Below are positions 1-9,578 of a DNA stretch of 64,000 nucleotides, in pieces. Location: assembly GCA_900466945.1 (NCBI GenBank), contig UBNV01000011.1, forward strand, positions 1 to 64,000. The letters are read 5' to 3'. Origin of the DNA: Hyphomicrobiales bacterium (GTDB taxonomy: Bacteria; Pseudomonadota; Alphaproteobacteria; Rhizobiales; Rhizobiaceae). The first letter of the stretch is position 1. Every line of letters begins with the position of its first letter. The notes under the pieces are model-generated. The model searched no databases, was not told the DNA's origin, and saw nothing but the letters and a program-made list of their open reading frames with translations. The position numbers were made by a program, and so were the translations under genes.

Positions 1-1010
1 TCACCACCGGTCACCACGTCATCGCCATCCTCGCCACGAAGAATGTCCGAGCCACCCTGACCAACCAGAACATCCGTCCCGGCTCCACCAAGGATCACAT
101 CGTCCCCACCAGCGCCAACAAGCGCATCCGAAGACGAAGTCCCGATCAGCGTGAGTGATGAGCCGCCCGTCGCAGGAGGCACCACGACATCGTCATCCTC
201 AGAACCGTCATCATCCGCGCCTTCGTCATCGTGGTCATTGCCTTCACCGGCACCGACCAGGGTCGGCGCCTCCCCCGTGAAGGTCAGCGAGTGACTGCCA
301 TTGGAGAGCGTCGTCGTGCCGTCGCCATTGTCAGTTTCGCTGTAGTCTTCCGGATTGGCATCCGCCGCGACCTCGACGACATCCTGGGAGCGCAAGCCGC
401 CAATGATCGTGTCGTTGCCACCATTGGAGCGGAAGACGATCCGGTGGGCCGAGGTCAGGGCGGAGATGTCGACCACGTCGTCTCCCGCGGAGCCTTCGAT
501 TGTGATGGTCGAGTAGTTCAGGCTCGTCGTATCGAAATTGCCGACGATCTCGATGATGTCACCACCGCTCGTGCCGCCGTCCGGGCCGCCATTGTTGTTG
601 TTCGACGAGACGTTAAGCGTGTTGACCACGATCTCCTCGATACTGTCGAGTTCGGCCACCACTGTCTCTGCACCATTGGCCAGAGCACGAGTAATGACGA
701 TCTCGGTCGTCGGCAGGAAGACCGTGCCGAGCATGGCTGCGAGCGATGCATTCTGGTTGTTGGTCACCGCATAGATGCGGAAACGCTCGGCACCATTCTG
801 TCCACCCACTCCCGTCAGGCGATAGGTGTCGTTGCCGGCACCGCCGTCGACGATGTCACGGCCCTGGTCGCTGGTTTGTTCAATCGTGTCATCGCCCTCA
901 CCAGCGAGAATGACATCGTTGCCGCCACCGCCATTGATGGTGTTGGACGCGTTGTCGCCGACCATGATGTTGGACGCATTGGTCCCGCTCAATGTCCCAA
1001 ACGTGTCATA
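1..1010 (-). repeat. C-terminal RTX repeat clusters
   Basis: Two RTX clusters are visible near the window edge. One is at about 840-1010 (GDNASN, GGGGND, GEGDD, GGAGND). The other is at about 1-170 (GAGGDD, GGAGTD, GQGGSD, GEDGDD). An acidic linker rich in Asp and Glu separates the last cluster. Such C-terminal RTX blocks normally precede a type I secretion signal, which would lie outside the window. Confidence 0.8.
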
Positions 1011-4000
1011 GGACAAGGTTACTGTTGCGGTATCGCTGTTCCCCCCGGTCGCCGTATAGCCGAAGCTGCCGCCGGCTTGGCCATTCGCCGGATCGGTGAA
1101 GGTAACCAGCCTCGCCGTATTGTTGAGACTGACATTAGTCAATCCGCTCTGGCCGTTCGAGGACACGGCGGTGACGTCGAGCACATTGTCCGGATCGCTG
1201 TCATTGTAGAGTAGCGCCCATTCCGGAATGACGATCGCCGTGCCGCGACCGATATTGGTGACGACCGCATCATTGTTGGCATTGGTGGGATCGTCGACCG
1301 GCGTGATGGTCACCGTATGCGTGGCTGGCTCGCTGTCGAGACGCCCGTCATTGACGGTGACTTCGATGACCCGCGGAGTAACGGAGGGCGCGTCCGAACT
1401 GTTGGCAAAGGTGATCGCCTGGATCGCTGCCTGATAGGCCGAAAGCGTCGCTTCGCCAGTGAGTGTCACCACGATCGTGCCACCCGCTTGCGTCGTCGTG
1501 GGGGTAATCCCGTTGGGAAGACCACCCACTGCGAGGCTGTCGCCGGCCTGGGCATTGGTGAGAACCACCCGAGCCGAGGCCAGCAGCTGCCCGTCATCGG
1601 TGATCAGGGGCTGCGATCCGATCGAGATCGGTGCCTGGCCTTCGACAAAGGTGCTGGTTATGTCCTGATTGGGCGGTGTGACGAGCTGTGTACCAGTGGC
1701 ATTGACAGCTAGGTTGTCCACAATGAAACGCTCGGCCGCCACCAAGAAACCGCCTGCGTCGAGTGTGCCCTCCAGCCGGAACCGGATCGCGGCATTTTCG
1801 GTGAAGCCGCTCCCGATCGGCAAAGTGATAGACTGGTTTCCACCATTGTTGCCGTTGAAAGTCGCCACGGTCACGAAATTCGTGCCGTCCGCAGCATATT
1901 CGAAATGCAGTCTTTCATTGTCACCGAAAAAGCCGCCTGCGGTTACGCCATCGTCTTCAATGCTGAAGCTCACCGTCGCAGACTGCATGCCCGACAGGTC
2001 AAGGGATCGCGTGATCGTTGCACCGTCAGCCGCGTTCGGATTGAAGCGCAGTTCGTTGCTGTTTCCCTCGTCGATCTGGACGTTTCCGCCCGTGACCGAG
2101 TTATTCCCGTCGCCCGTCTCCACCCATCCGGACGTGAAGCTGCTTGTGCCATTGTTGTTGTTGGCACTTGCCGTATTGAAGTTGTCGGCCACCACATGGG
2201 TCACGGTGTCGAAGCCGTCGAGCGCGATTTCCGGCGCGATGTTGCGCAGGTCGAGCACCCGGTCGGCGAACTGGATCTTCTCGATGTTGAAAAGCCGATC
2301 CGTGCCTTCCGCCTGCAGATTGCGGCCGGATATCGTGTCCACAACGCCTGCTGTGGGGTTTACATGGGCAACGGTGACGCTGCCGTCATCGTTGTAGGTG
2401 ACCTCGTAGTTTTCGAAGTTGTCATAGTAGACCGCTGTATCGACATCGTCAGCACCGCCGCCATCGACGATTTCGCGAACCATCGATAGCTGGCCGGGCC
2501 GGAAGGTCCGGCTGAAGAGGAGGCTGTCGAGCGTCGCGCCTTCCAGCTGCGCCGTCGCGTTCGGTTTCAGCATGCCGTTGACGAGGTCTGATTCCAGATA
2601 GACCGGGCCGGCGAGGCTGTCGGCCGTATACGGACCACCGGGTGCATCGATCCGGATGCGGACGTTGAGCCACTTGTCGCCGTCGATGATGTCGTTGCCG
2701 CCCATGCCGCGGATCATGTCGGAGCCACCGCCGCCAAGCAGGATGTCGGAACCGTCGGACGTGTCCATGACGGCCAGCTGGCTGTCGCCATTGGCATTGT
2801 TCGGGTTGGTGATGACGAAGCGCTCGAGGTGAGCCACGAGCTCCCGAAGCCCGGTGATGTTGTCGACGTTCTTTTCGAGAAGCGCGTTCGAGAAGCTCTC
2901 GATCGGCGCGTCCGGGGTCACCTGCGCTGCATTGCCGGCCGCATCGTAACCACCGATGACCACGTCGCGTCCCGTCAAGCTGTCATTGTTCTTCCAGCCG
3001 GACAGGCCTTCGACGAGATCATAGCGGTCTCGCAGGATGTTGTTCTGCTGGTTGACGAAGATGCTGACATTCATGTCGGCATCGGCGTCGTAGTCGTTGC
3101 CTTTGAACGTTGTCCAGTCGAAGCCGGCCATACCGTTGCTGCGGTTGATGCCGATGCCTTGGACCATGATGTCGTCGCCGGATTCAGCGTCGAAATCGGT
3201 GTCGTTTTCGCCCGAAATCATGATGTCGTGGCCGATGACACGGGAGTTGAAGAACAGCTCCGAATTGTCGCCGGTCAGGGTGTTCATGTTCCCCTGGCCT
3301 TCCATCCAGTCGTCGCCTTCGTTGCCGTAGACGACGCCGCCACCACCCGAAGCCGAGCGGATGTAGTCGTCGCCCTCGCCGCCGAAGATGCTTTTCGCCT
3401 CCGAGCCGCCGGACAGGATGTCGGAACCATCACCACCGAAGACGAGGTCCAGACCCATGCCGCCATTGATCAGGTCGTCGCCCGCCTCGCCCTTCAAGAC
3501 ATCGGCTGCGCCGATATCCGTGCCGCTGTCGGTGATGATGTCGGAGCCTTCGCCGCCATGGATATGGTCGACACCAAATCCACCTTCGATGCGGTCGTCG
3601 CCGCCCTCGCCCCAGATCGTGTCGTCACCGGCACCGCCGATGATCGTTTCAGATTTGTTGGTGCCACCGAGCACCACGTGTTCACCGCCATTGTACTTGA
3701 TGTAATCCTGCCCGCGGGTCACGAGGCTGTCGGTTCCCGTGATTGCTGAAATGACATCAGGCGCGCGGGTCGGATCATTTGACCCGAGGCCCTCGTTATA
3801 CTGTCGCGTCTGGTCCATCTCGATGATGTAGTCCGCCGTCTGGAACGCCGCGCCATTGATATGCAGGCCGATTTCCTCGGTATCCGTGTTACGTCGGATC
3901 AGGTCGGCGAAGCTGTCGCTTTCCAGTTCTGTCAGCAGGTTCAGACCCTGGGTCCGGCTCAGATAGTAGAAGCGGTCACCATTCTGCAGTTTTTCGATCT

Positions 4001-7000
4001 GCAGTTCGAAGACGAAGGTGAAGGTGGAACCCAGCATGCCGCCGAAGGGCATTAGCGTTTCGGCGAGACCGCCGATCCAGAAGTCGACCTTGTTCAAGCC
4101 GCCGAGCGTGCCGCCCGCATAGGCGCCGGTTGCATTGAGGAAATCGAGACGGTCGCCGGGTGCTCCTGCGCCGCCGAAGACGAGATCCCAGGCCGCATCG
4201 CGCTTGGCTTCTGCCGTCGTCGCGTCAACGATCGTTTCATGCGTGCCATAGGCCGCGATGAAATTGACGATCGACAGCGGATTTTTCAGGTTCTGGGCGA
4301 AATCGACCCAGCTTTCATAGGGCTTAAGATAGGTATCCTGGGTCTGCTCGAAAATCTGCCGGCGGGCTTCGTTGAGCGATGGCACACCGGTTTCGCGGGC
4401 ACGGGCAATATTGAGCGCGGCAAGATCCAGCGGCAGGCCGACCAGATTGTCGCGCAGAGCGCTGGTCATGAATTCGTCGATTTCATTGCCAGCCTGGCGG
4501 GTCATGCCGCGCAGGATCGCACCGGCCGCCTCATGGGCGTCGCCCCCCTGAGCGTCGAACATGACCGGATCGAGGAAAGCGTCGATCAGGCCCTTTTCTT
4601 CCGCATTGACCTGACCATTGGCGAACTTGAGGATGTCGACATTCTCGTTCAGCATGGAGTGGCCGAAACGATAGACGACCTGGGCGAACTCTTCGAAGAT
4701 CGCACTGTCGATCTCCACCGAGTTGGAAAAGACGAAGGGATCGATCTGCGGCGCAATGGCCCGGACGAATTCTTCGAATACGAGGTGCTGGTAGACCATT
4801 TCGGTGGAGAACCGGGCCGCCTGGAAGAGGCGTTCGCCATCCCAGACCAGTGGCTGGGCTGCAAGGAAAGCATCCTTGTTGGTCGCGGCGGCATAGCCCT
4901 GCTGAAGAGCCTGGAACGCGGAGGCGGTCAGATCGACGGCCAGCCATTCATTGAGGAATGTCAGGTCCCCTTCGACGATCAGAGATTTCTTTACCTCTTC
5001 GACCTGGCGGTTATGCTCGCCATGGAACATGGCATGCGTCGCCGTGAGCGCGATGTTTTCGTTGCCGCGACCGTCGCCGACGATAAAGTGACGGTCCAGA
5101 AGCTCGTTGTCATAGGTGGACACCCCACCGAACATGTTGGCTGGCGCTTGAGCATTGCCGGTGTCGCCATCGGCGTCAGGGGTCTTAAGGGCATACGTAG
5201 TTTGGCCCTGACCCGTACGCGTCACGACATATTCACCGGGGACGGCATCATGGGCAATGTCGTTCAAGAAAGCGCGGCCGGCCGAGACGGCCTGCAACGC
5301 ATCCACGGGCGAGCCGATGACACCTTCCAGGGCGCCATCCGGTGTCACAAGCTGCGGAAAGCCGTTCGCGCCACGGACGAATTCGCCGTAGAAATCGGTG
5401 AGCACCGCCGGCACGGCATGCACGTTGAGATCATGCAGCTTGATGCCGAGGACGAATTCTGCCTGGTTCTTGATGTCCTTCCAGGTCGGCGGGCCACCTG
5501 TGGCACTTTCCAGCATTTGGCCGGTCGCGACCGGCTTGCCGCCGACCAGAACATATTCGCGCAGGAAGACCTGATGTGACGGGTTCGACGTGTAGACCTG
5601 GTTCAGGTCGATCCAGGGAGTCGTCTCGTTGGTGTGGTCACGCACGTCATCGGCAGTGCCAAGCACACCATCGGCACCCGGATCATTGGTGGCCCGGGTG
5701 AGAACCATGAAGTTGGTCGGGCTGCCCACAATGTAAAGCGGATCGTCCGGCTGCAGCGGAATGTAGACAGACCCCGAGCTCCCCTTGGTGGTGAGGTCGA
5801 GACCGTGGTCGAAGAACTGGCCGAAGATGGTCATGAAGCCGTTGAACGAGGCGGTATCGCCAAGGTCGGCGGCGATATTCTTGATGAAGACGTTGTCGCC
5901 ATCCATCTCCACGCCATGCGAAGTCAGTTCCGTGATCACGGCGGCATCGGCAGCAGCGGCCGCAGCTTCGGCCGCGTCGGTGGCAGCTTCGCCGGTCGGA
6001 ATGGCGTTACGGATAGCCGTTGCAGCAGCTAGGGCGTCATTGGCCGTATCCAGAGCCGTCTCCGCCGCGTCGACGGACACGTTTGCCGTCGCCACTGCAA
6101 GACTGGCAGCAGCCAGATCCGCCTGCGCACCGCTCACCGCCCCTGCGAGGGACTGCTGCTGTTCGACGGCCGACTGAAGATCAGCAACGGCAGCCGACTG
6201 GACCGCTTGTGCCGCAACGAAAGTTTCCTGCGCGTCTGCCAGTTCATCGGCGGCGTTCTGATAGGCCAGGGATGCCTCTTCGTAGACCTCGAAAGCGACG
6301 CTGTAGGCAGTGCCGTTCTCGGCAGTCGGGTTTGCTTGGAAATTTGCGAGAGCCGCTTCCATGGCCTGCTCGGCAAGTCCCATCTCGGCAAAGGCCGTGT
6401 TGCGCGTCGCGGTCGCAGCACCGACGATTGCCTGCGCGTCGATGACGGCGGCCTGTGCTGCCGTTGCCGCCGACTGGGCGGCGGACAGCACCGTTACATG
6501 ACCCGCCAGCGCCGAATTGGCATCGGCAAGTGCGCCGGACGCTGTAGCCTGAGTGGATAGCGCCGTTTGAAGCACGCCAGTGGCGGCTGCCAGCGCGTCT
6601 TGTGCGTCTTGGACGGCTTCAGCTGCGGCGGTCACGACAGCATTGGCGGCGTCATATTGCGCCTGCCCAGCATTGGCGGCGCCTGCGACCGCGGCATGGG
6701 CAACTTTGGCCGCCGCCTGGAGCTGCATGATCTCCCCTACGATCGCCAGCGCATCCGCACCGGTAATGCCGACTGAAGCCAGTGCCGCCGAAATCGCAGC
6801 CGGATTGTTGATCGACTGATCCGCGACGAGATTGGAAATGATGCGCGGCTGGCTGTCATAGACGCTGCCGGCGGTCTGTCCGTAGCTCGTGGGCTGTCCG
6901 TTCCGCGGGTTGGCTTCTGCGGCTGCGAACTGGGCATCCAGCAGGCGCACCATCGGCTGATCGGCCGAGCCGAACCGGGTCATGCCTGGCTGGAAATTGT

Positions 7001-7169
7001 TGAAGGAGCCGTCGACTGTGCGCAGGCCATATGGCAAGAGCGGGCTTGAGACCAATTGCTCGAGAGCCACGCGCGGATCGACGCCGGCATTGGAAGCCTC
7101 GACATGCGCTTCCGCGATCTTGATCTGACGCAGAATGAAATCCAGATCGTTCTTGTTGAGCTGTACCAT
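1..7169 (-). CDS. Giant RTX-type animal haem peroxidase, secreted (C-terminus beyond window)
   Basis: Reading the minus strand from ATG 7169 gives an open frame of 2389 codons that runs off the window. The order is: a short N-terminal segment; a very Ala-rich, probably coiled-coil stalk (about residues 140-410); an animal-type haem peroxidase domain (about 415-1095); RTX nonapeptides of the GGxGxDxIx type (about 1160-1285); a region with a jelly-roll look (about 1635-1825); a cadherin/VCBS-like stretch; and more RTX repeats (from about 2050 to the edge). Peroxidase hallmarks are FGQFFDHGLDL (distal His about residue 455), EHNRQVEE (about 715) and YRFGHSML (proximal His about 837). There is no N-terminal signal peptide, and the Ca-binding repeats sit towards the C-terminus, so type I secretion is inferred. 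Family knowledge: bacterial RTX peroxidases are extracellular oxidases. No type I secretion genes are visible in the window. Substrate unknown. Confidence 0.9.
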   Translation of the reverse strand, partial: MVQLNKNDLDFILRQIKIAEAHVEASNAGVDPRVALEQLVSSPLLPYGLRTVDGSFNNFQPGMTRFGSADQPMVRLLDAQFAAAEANPRNGQPTSYGQTAGSVYDSQPRIISNLVADQSINNPAAISAALASVGITGADALAIVGEIMQLQAAAKVAHAAVAGAANAGQAQYDAANAVVTAAAEAVQDAQDALAAATGVLQTALSTQATASGALADANSALAGHVTVLSAAQSAATAAQAAVIDAQAIVGAATATRNTAFAEMGLAEQAMEAALANFQANPTAENGTAYSVAFEVYEEASLAYQNAADELADAQETFVAAQAVQSAAVADLQSAVEQQQSLAGAVSGAQADLAAASLAVATANVSVDAAETALDTANDALAAATAIRNAIPTGEAATDAAEAAAAAADAAVITELTSHGVEMDGDNVFIKNIAADLGDTASFNGFMTIFGQFFDHGLDLTTKGSSGSVYIPLQPDDPLYIVGSPTNFMVLTRATNDPGADGVLGTADDVRDHTNETTPWIDLNQVYTSNPSHQVFLREYVLVGGKPVATGQMLESATGGPPTWKDIKNQAEFVLGIKLHDLNVHAVPAVLTDFYGEFVRGANGFPQLVTPDGALEGVIGSPVDALQAVSAGRAFLNDIAHDAVPGEYVVTRTGQGQTTYALKTPDADGDTGNAQAPANMFGGVSTYDNELLDRHFIVGDGRGNENIALTATHAMFHGEHNRQVEEVKKSLIVEGDLTFLNEWLAVDLTASAFQALQQGYAAATNKDAFLAAQPLVWDGERLFQAARFSTEMVYQHLVFEEFVRAIAPQIDPFVFSNSVEIDSAIFEEFAQVVYRFGHSMLNENVDILKFANGQVNAEEKGLIDAFLDPVMFDAQGGDAHEAAGAILRGMTRQAGNEIDEFMTSALRDNLVGLPLDLAALNIARARETGVPSLNEARRQIFEQTQDTYLKPYESWVDFAQNLKNPLSIVNFIAAYGTHETIVDATTAEAKRDAAWDLVFGGAGAPGDRLDFLNATGAYAGGTLGGLNKVDFWIGGLAETLMPFGGMLGSTFTFVFELQIEKLQNGDRFYYLSRTQGLNLLTELESDSFADLIRRNTDTEEIGLHINGAAFQTADYIIEMDQTRQYNEGLGSNDPTRAPDVISAITGTDSLVTRGQDYIKYNGGEHVVLGGTNKSETIIGGAGDDTIWGEGGDDRIEGGFGVDHIHGGEGSDIITDSGTDIGAADVLKGEAGDDLINGGMGLDLVFGGDGSDILSGGSEAKSIFGGEGDDYIRSASGGGGVVYGNEGDDWMEGQGNMNTLTGDNSELFFNSRVIGHDIMISGENDTDFDAESGDDIMVQGIGINRSNGMAGFDWTTFKGNDYDADADMNVSIFVNQQNNILRDRYDLVEGLSGWKNNDSLTGRDVVIGGYDAAGNAAQVTPDAPIESFSNALLEKNVDNITGLRELVAHLERFVITNPNNANGDSQLAVMDTSDGSDILLGGGGSDMIRGMGGNDIIDGDKWLNVRIRIDAPGGPYTADSLAGPVYLESDLVNGMLKPNATAQLEGATLDSLLFSRTFRPGQLSMVREIVDGGGADDVDTAVYYDNFENYEVTYNDDGSVTVAHVNPTAGVVDTISGRNLQAEGTDRLFNIEKIQFADRVLDLRNIAPEIALDGFDTVTHVVADNFNTASANNNNGTSSFTSGWVETGDGNNSVTGGNVQIDEGNSNELRFNPNAADGATITRSLDLSGMQSATVSFSIEDDGVTAGGFFGDNERLHFEYAADGTNFVTVATFNGNNGGNQSITLPIGSGFTENAAIRFRLEGTLDAGGFLVAAERFIVDNLAVNATGTQLVTPPNQDITSTFVEGQAPISIGSQPLITDDGQLLASARVVLTNAQAGDSLAVGGLPNGITPTTTQAGGTIVVTLTGEATLSAYQAAIQAITFANSSDAPSVTPRVIEVTVNDGRLDSEPATHTVTITPVDDPTNANNDAVVTNIGRGTAIVIPEWALLYNDSDPDNVLDVTAVSSNGQSGLTNVSLNNTARLVTFTDPANGQAGGSFGYTATGGNSDTATVTLSYDTFGTLSGTNASNIMVGDNASNTINGGGGNDVILAGEGDDTIEQTSDQGRDIVDGGAGNDTYRLTGVGGQNGAERFRIYAVTNNQNASLAAMLGTVFLPTTEIVITRALANGAETVVAELDSIEEIVVNTLNVSSNNNNGGPDGGTSGGDIIEIVGNFDTTSLNYSTITIEGSAGDDVVDISALTSAHRIVFRSNGGNDTIIGGLRSQDVVEVAADANPEDYSETDNGDGTTTLSNGSHSLTFTGEAPTLVGAGEGNDHDDEGADDDGSEDDDVVVPPATGGSSLTLIGTSSSDALVGAGGDDVILGGAGTDVLVGQGGSDILRGEDGDDVVTGG
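3320..3685 (-). repeat. Internal RTX (haemolysin-type Ca-binding) repeat block
   Basis: Within the peroxidase gene this stretch encodes successive GGAGDD, GEGGDD, GGEGSD, GEAGDD, GGDGSD and GGEGDD turns, the nonapeptide pattern of RTX beta-rolls. It directly follows the peroxidase domain. Folding on Ca2+ outside the cell is known for the family. Confidence 0.85.
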
Positions 7170-7473
7170 GTGTTCGCCGGGTTTCCCCGCCCCCTCTTGC
7201 TGACCTGTACGGCCCAGACGACCTGGACTGCGCAGTTTCCTAGGCTCAAGAGTGTTGGATGCGAGGGGCCAGCGCCATGTCGCTTGGTCGAACGAAAAAC
7301 TCCCTCAAGGTCGGAAGGCCAATAGGGACTTTGTACCCTATGGCGGGGCGCTCCTGAGACAGTCTGCTTGGTCTCTGGTCTTGGCGCGAATGTGGATGGA
7401 TTCGATACCTGTCGTCCCACTGGACCGCGCCGGTTTTGGCACGCTTACGTCATCCAGATTTTGCAACCCCGCA
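7170..7473. other. Intergenic, upstream of the peroxidase gene
   Basis: About 300 bases separate the hydrolase stop from the peroxidase start. The peroxidase promoter should lie here, but I see no clear -35/-10 pair, repeat or RNA structure. Reading frames that cross it resemble no protein. Confidence 0.4.
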
Positions 7474-8433
7474 TTACTGGATACTCGATTGCTCCTCCCC
7501 TGACAGGAAGCGCTCCAGGGGGACAAGCGATTGAACCGGATCTTCCTCAAAGGGCAGATGGCCAAGGCCAGGCAGGCGCACCAGCGTCGCATTTGGGAGG
7601 TCTCGCAGATAATCATCCGCATTGCTGATCGGGATCATGCCGTCTTTCTCGCCCCAGAGAAGCAGCGTCGGGGCCTGTATGCGGGCGAGCGTTGGACCAG
7701 GTTCGCGCAGAAACACCTGGCTCAGGCGTGCAAGAATTGCGGGACGCACGCCAGGTGCCAGCATCATGTCGTGGTAGCGGATGACGCTGGCCTCGCTCAG
7801 GGCTTCCGGGTTTCCATATGCGGCGGCCAGATTGGCCTTCAACATGCTGCGCGGTGCCGTATAGGGCAGAGCGCGCATGATCAGCGGCGTCTCTGATTGC
7901 CTGCCATAGTCAAAACCGGGACTGGCGAAACCATCGGGAGAGATGAGAACGAGATTGATCACCCGATCCGGATGCAGCGCGGCAAAGTTCCAGGCAATAC
8001 GTCCGCCCAGGGAATTGCCGATCAGGCTCGCGCGATCCACATCCAGCTGGTCCATCAGGTCTCCCAGGATCTTCATGCTGCGAGCGTCAGTATAATCGCC
8101 CGTCGGATCTGCCCCGGTCAGCCCAAATCCCGGCAAGTCGAAGCGAATAACCCGGTAGCGTGCCGACAAGGCCCTTGCCCAGTCCTCCCAGGTTTCCAGG
8201 CTGGCGCCAAAACCGTGGAGCATGACAATGGCCTGCGCGTCCGACGGGCCGGTGTCGCGCAACCGCAGACGAACTCCGTCGACAGTGCGATATTCGCCTG
8301 CATAGATTTCTTCCAAGGCCCCACGCTGTTTGTCGGGTTGATATAGCCAGACGGCCATGGCGAGGGTCCCAAGAACAGTGAACCCGGCCAGCCAGGTAAA
8401 GATCGTCATCATCGTCTTTCCTCTTCTGGCCAT
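7474..8433 (-). CDS. Alpha/beta hydrolase with N-terminal membrane anchor
   Basis: A 319-residue alpha/beta-hydrolase-fold protein. A positively charged start (MARRGK) and a hydrophobic helix at about residues 9-30 suggest an inner-membrane anchor with the enzyme outside the cytoplasm. Visible elements are the oxyanion motif HGFGAS (about 73-78), the nucleophile elbow GNSLGG with Ser141, an acid residue in WGEKDGMIP, and the catalytic His in GLGHLPFEED. ATG 8433 has GGGGAG upstream; ATG 8412, with AGGAAAG, is an alternative that would shorten the charged N-terminus. The gene lies 107 bases after the BciA-like gene on the same strand, so co-transcription is plausible. It could be an esterase or lactonase. 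BchO was considered because of the neighbour, but nothing specific supports it. Confidence 0.85.
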   Translation of the reverse strand: MARRGKTMMTIFTWLAGFTVLGTLAMAVWLYQPDKQRGALEEIYAGEYRTVDGVRLRLRDTGPSDAQAIVMLHGFGASLETWEDWARALSARYRVIRFDLPGFGLTGADPTGDYTDARSMKILGDLMDQLDVDRASLIGNSLGGRIAWNFAALHPDRVINLVLISPDGFASPGFDYGRQSETPLIMRALPYTAPRSMLKANLAAAYGNPEALSEASVIRYHDMMLAPGVRPAILARLSQVFLREPGPTLARIQAPTLLLWGEKDGMIPISNADDYLRDLPNATLVRLPGLGHLPFEEDPVQSLVPLERFLSGEEQSSIQ

Positions 8434-8540
8434 GACCTGCTCCCCATCATGTCTTCAGGTGATCTCTCCCGGCCTGGACGCTTGCATGGCAAACGAACCA
8501 TGCGTAGTCAGGCTCCAAATCGTTCAGGCCTCACAGCAAT

Positions 8541-9578
8541 CTAGAAGACGGCATGGTCTCCCCTGTCAGGCAGGGCACCACCGGCCACGACAGAGCGGTA
8601 GAAGTCGAACAAAGTCTCGGTCCCTGCCGAGGGCGTGGCATCCGCATCGTACCGCCCTGTCTGCGGATCGAGCACAAGCATGGATTCGGTGGCGTAGTAG
8701 CGGCCGATCCGTGCCAGTTCCGCCTTCTTGCGCAGAGCCGGTGCGATCTGACCTAGGCTCGCGAGGCCACCGATAATGCCGTCGAGCAAGGCGATTGGAA
8801 CGGATCGAAACTTCGGCTGGCGCCCAAGGAGTTCAAACAGTGCCTCACCCTGCTGACGTGGAGTGATCGCCTCACCCGGCCCGCCGATCGGCAAGATGCA
8901 GTTCCACAGACGCGCATCTTCCAGGCAAGCGGTAAGATAGTCGCCCAGATCGCCATCGCTGATGGGTTTGCAGGAGGTCAGTTTGCCGTCTCCGAAGATC
9001 AGAAACGGGCGACCATTGCGGACGCGTTCGATCTGGCCGGACAAGGATTTGAAGAAGGCAGTCGGGCGCACGATGGAATAGCGCACACCGGATGCCATCA
9101 GGGCTCTCTCAAACGCCAGCTTGGCCTGTTGAAAGGCGAGCAGCGGCTTCTGTACGCAGATGGCAGACAGAAGAACGAAGTGATCAACGCCTGCACGCTG
9201 CGCGGCCTCCAACACGTTCAGCTGGCCGCGGTAGTCTATGGCCCAGGCATCGTTCGGCGCCCCGGTACGCGACGCCATGCAGGAGATCACGGCGTCGAAG
9301 CGGCAGTCGAAAAATCCGTTTCGATCTAATGATACGGGATCGGAAATATCCACGAACCGGACAGATACACCCTCCGGCATTTGCGAAAGTCCGCTTGGCA
9401 CCGCCCTGCCACTGACGGCAGCAGGTGGCCGAACCAAACAGATCACCTCATATCCACGCCGCACGAGTGCGGCAGATGTCGCGCGACCGATCGTGCCGGT
9501 GGCACCCAGAAGGCAGACACGCTTGGAGGCTTGCAGGCCGGGACGGTCCGGTATCGCGGAAGTGCCAGTTCCCGTCAC
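8541..9578 (-). CDS. bciA: BciA-like divinyl (proto)chlorophyllide 8-vinyl-reductase homologue
   Basis: A 345-residue NAD(P)-binding protein of the atypical short-chain dehydrogenase/NmrA type. The Rossmann motif LLGATGTIGRAT lies near residue 23. BciA reductases reduce the C8-vinyl group of divinyl (proto)chlorophyllide with NADPH. Features recalled from that family are CLVRPPA after the first beta strand, TPSAGTETLFDFY near the end and the terminal GDHAVF. The start is GTG 9578 with GGGG upstream. No other bacteriochlorophyll, carotenoid or reaction-centre gene occurs in the window, so a photosynthetic role is doubtful. It may act on another substrate or be a relic. Assignment to the BciA-like family is fairly firm; the reaction is inferred. 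Confidence 0.7.
   Translation of the reverse strand: MTGTGTSAIPDRPGLQASKRVCLLGATGTIGRATSAALVRRGYEVICLVRPPAAVSGRAVPSGLSQMPEGVSVRFVDISDPVSLDRNGFFDCRFDAVISCMASRTGAPNDAWAIDYRGQLNVLEAAQRAGVDHFVLLSAICVQKPLLAFQQAKLAFERALMASGVRYSIVRPTAFFKSLSGQIERVRNGRPFLIFGDGKLTSCKPISDGDLGDYLTACLEDARLWNCILPIGGPGEAITPRQQGEALFELLGRQPKFRSVPIALLDGIIGGLASLGQIAPALRKKAELARIGRYYATESMLVLDPQTGRYDADATPSAGTETLFDFYRSVVAGGALPDRGDHAVF

Noticed and set aside
231..5579. Long plus-strand frames, for example 231-1214 and 4239-5579
   Set aside because: They lie antisense to the peroxidase gene, whose frame gives recognisable peroxidase and RTX domains. The plus-strand products match nothing.
7474..8433. BchO (magnesium chelatase accessory hydrolase) next to the BciA-like gene
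   Set aside because: Only the general hydrolase fold and position support it; the membrane anchor and lack of other pigment genes argue against it.
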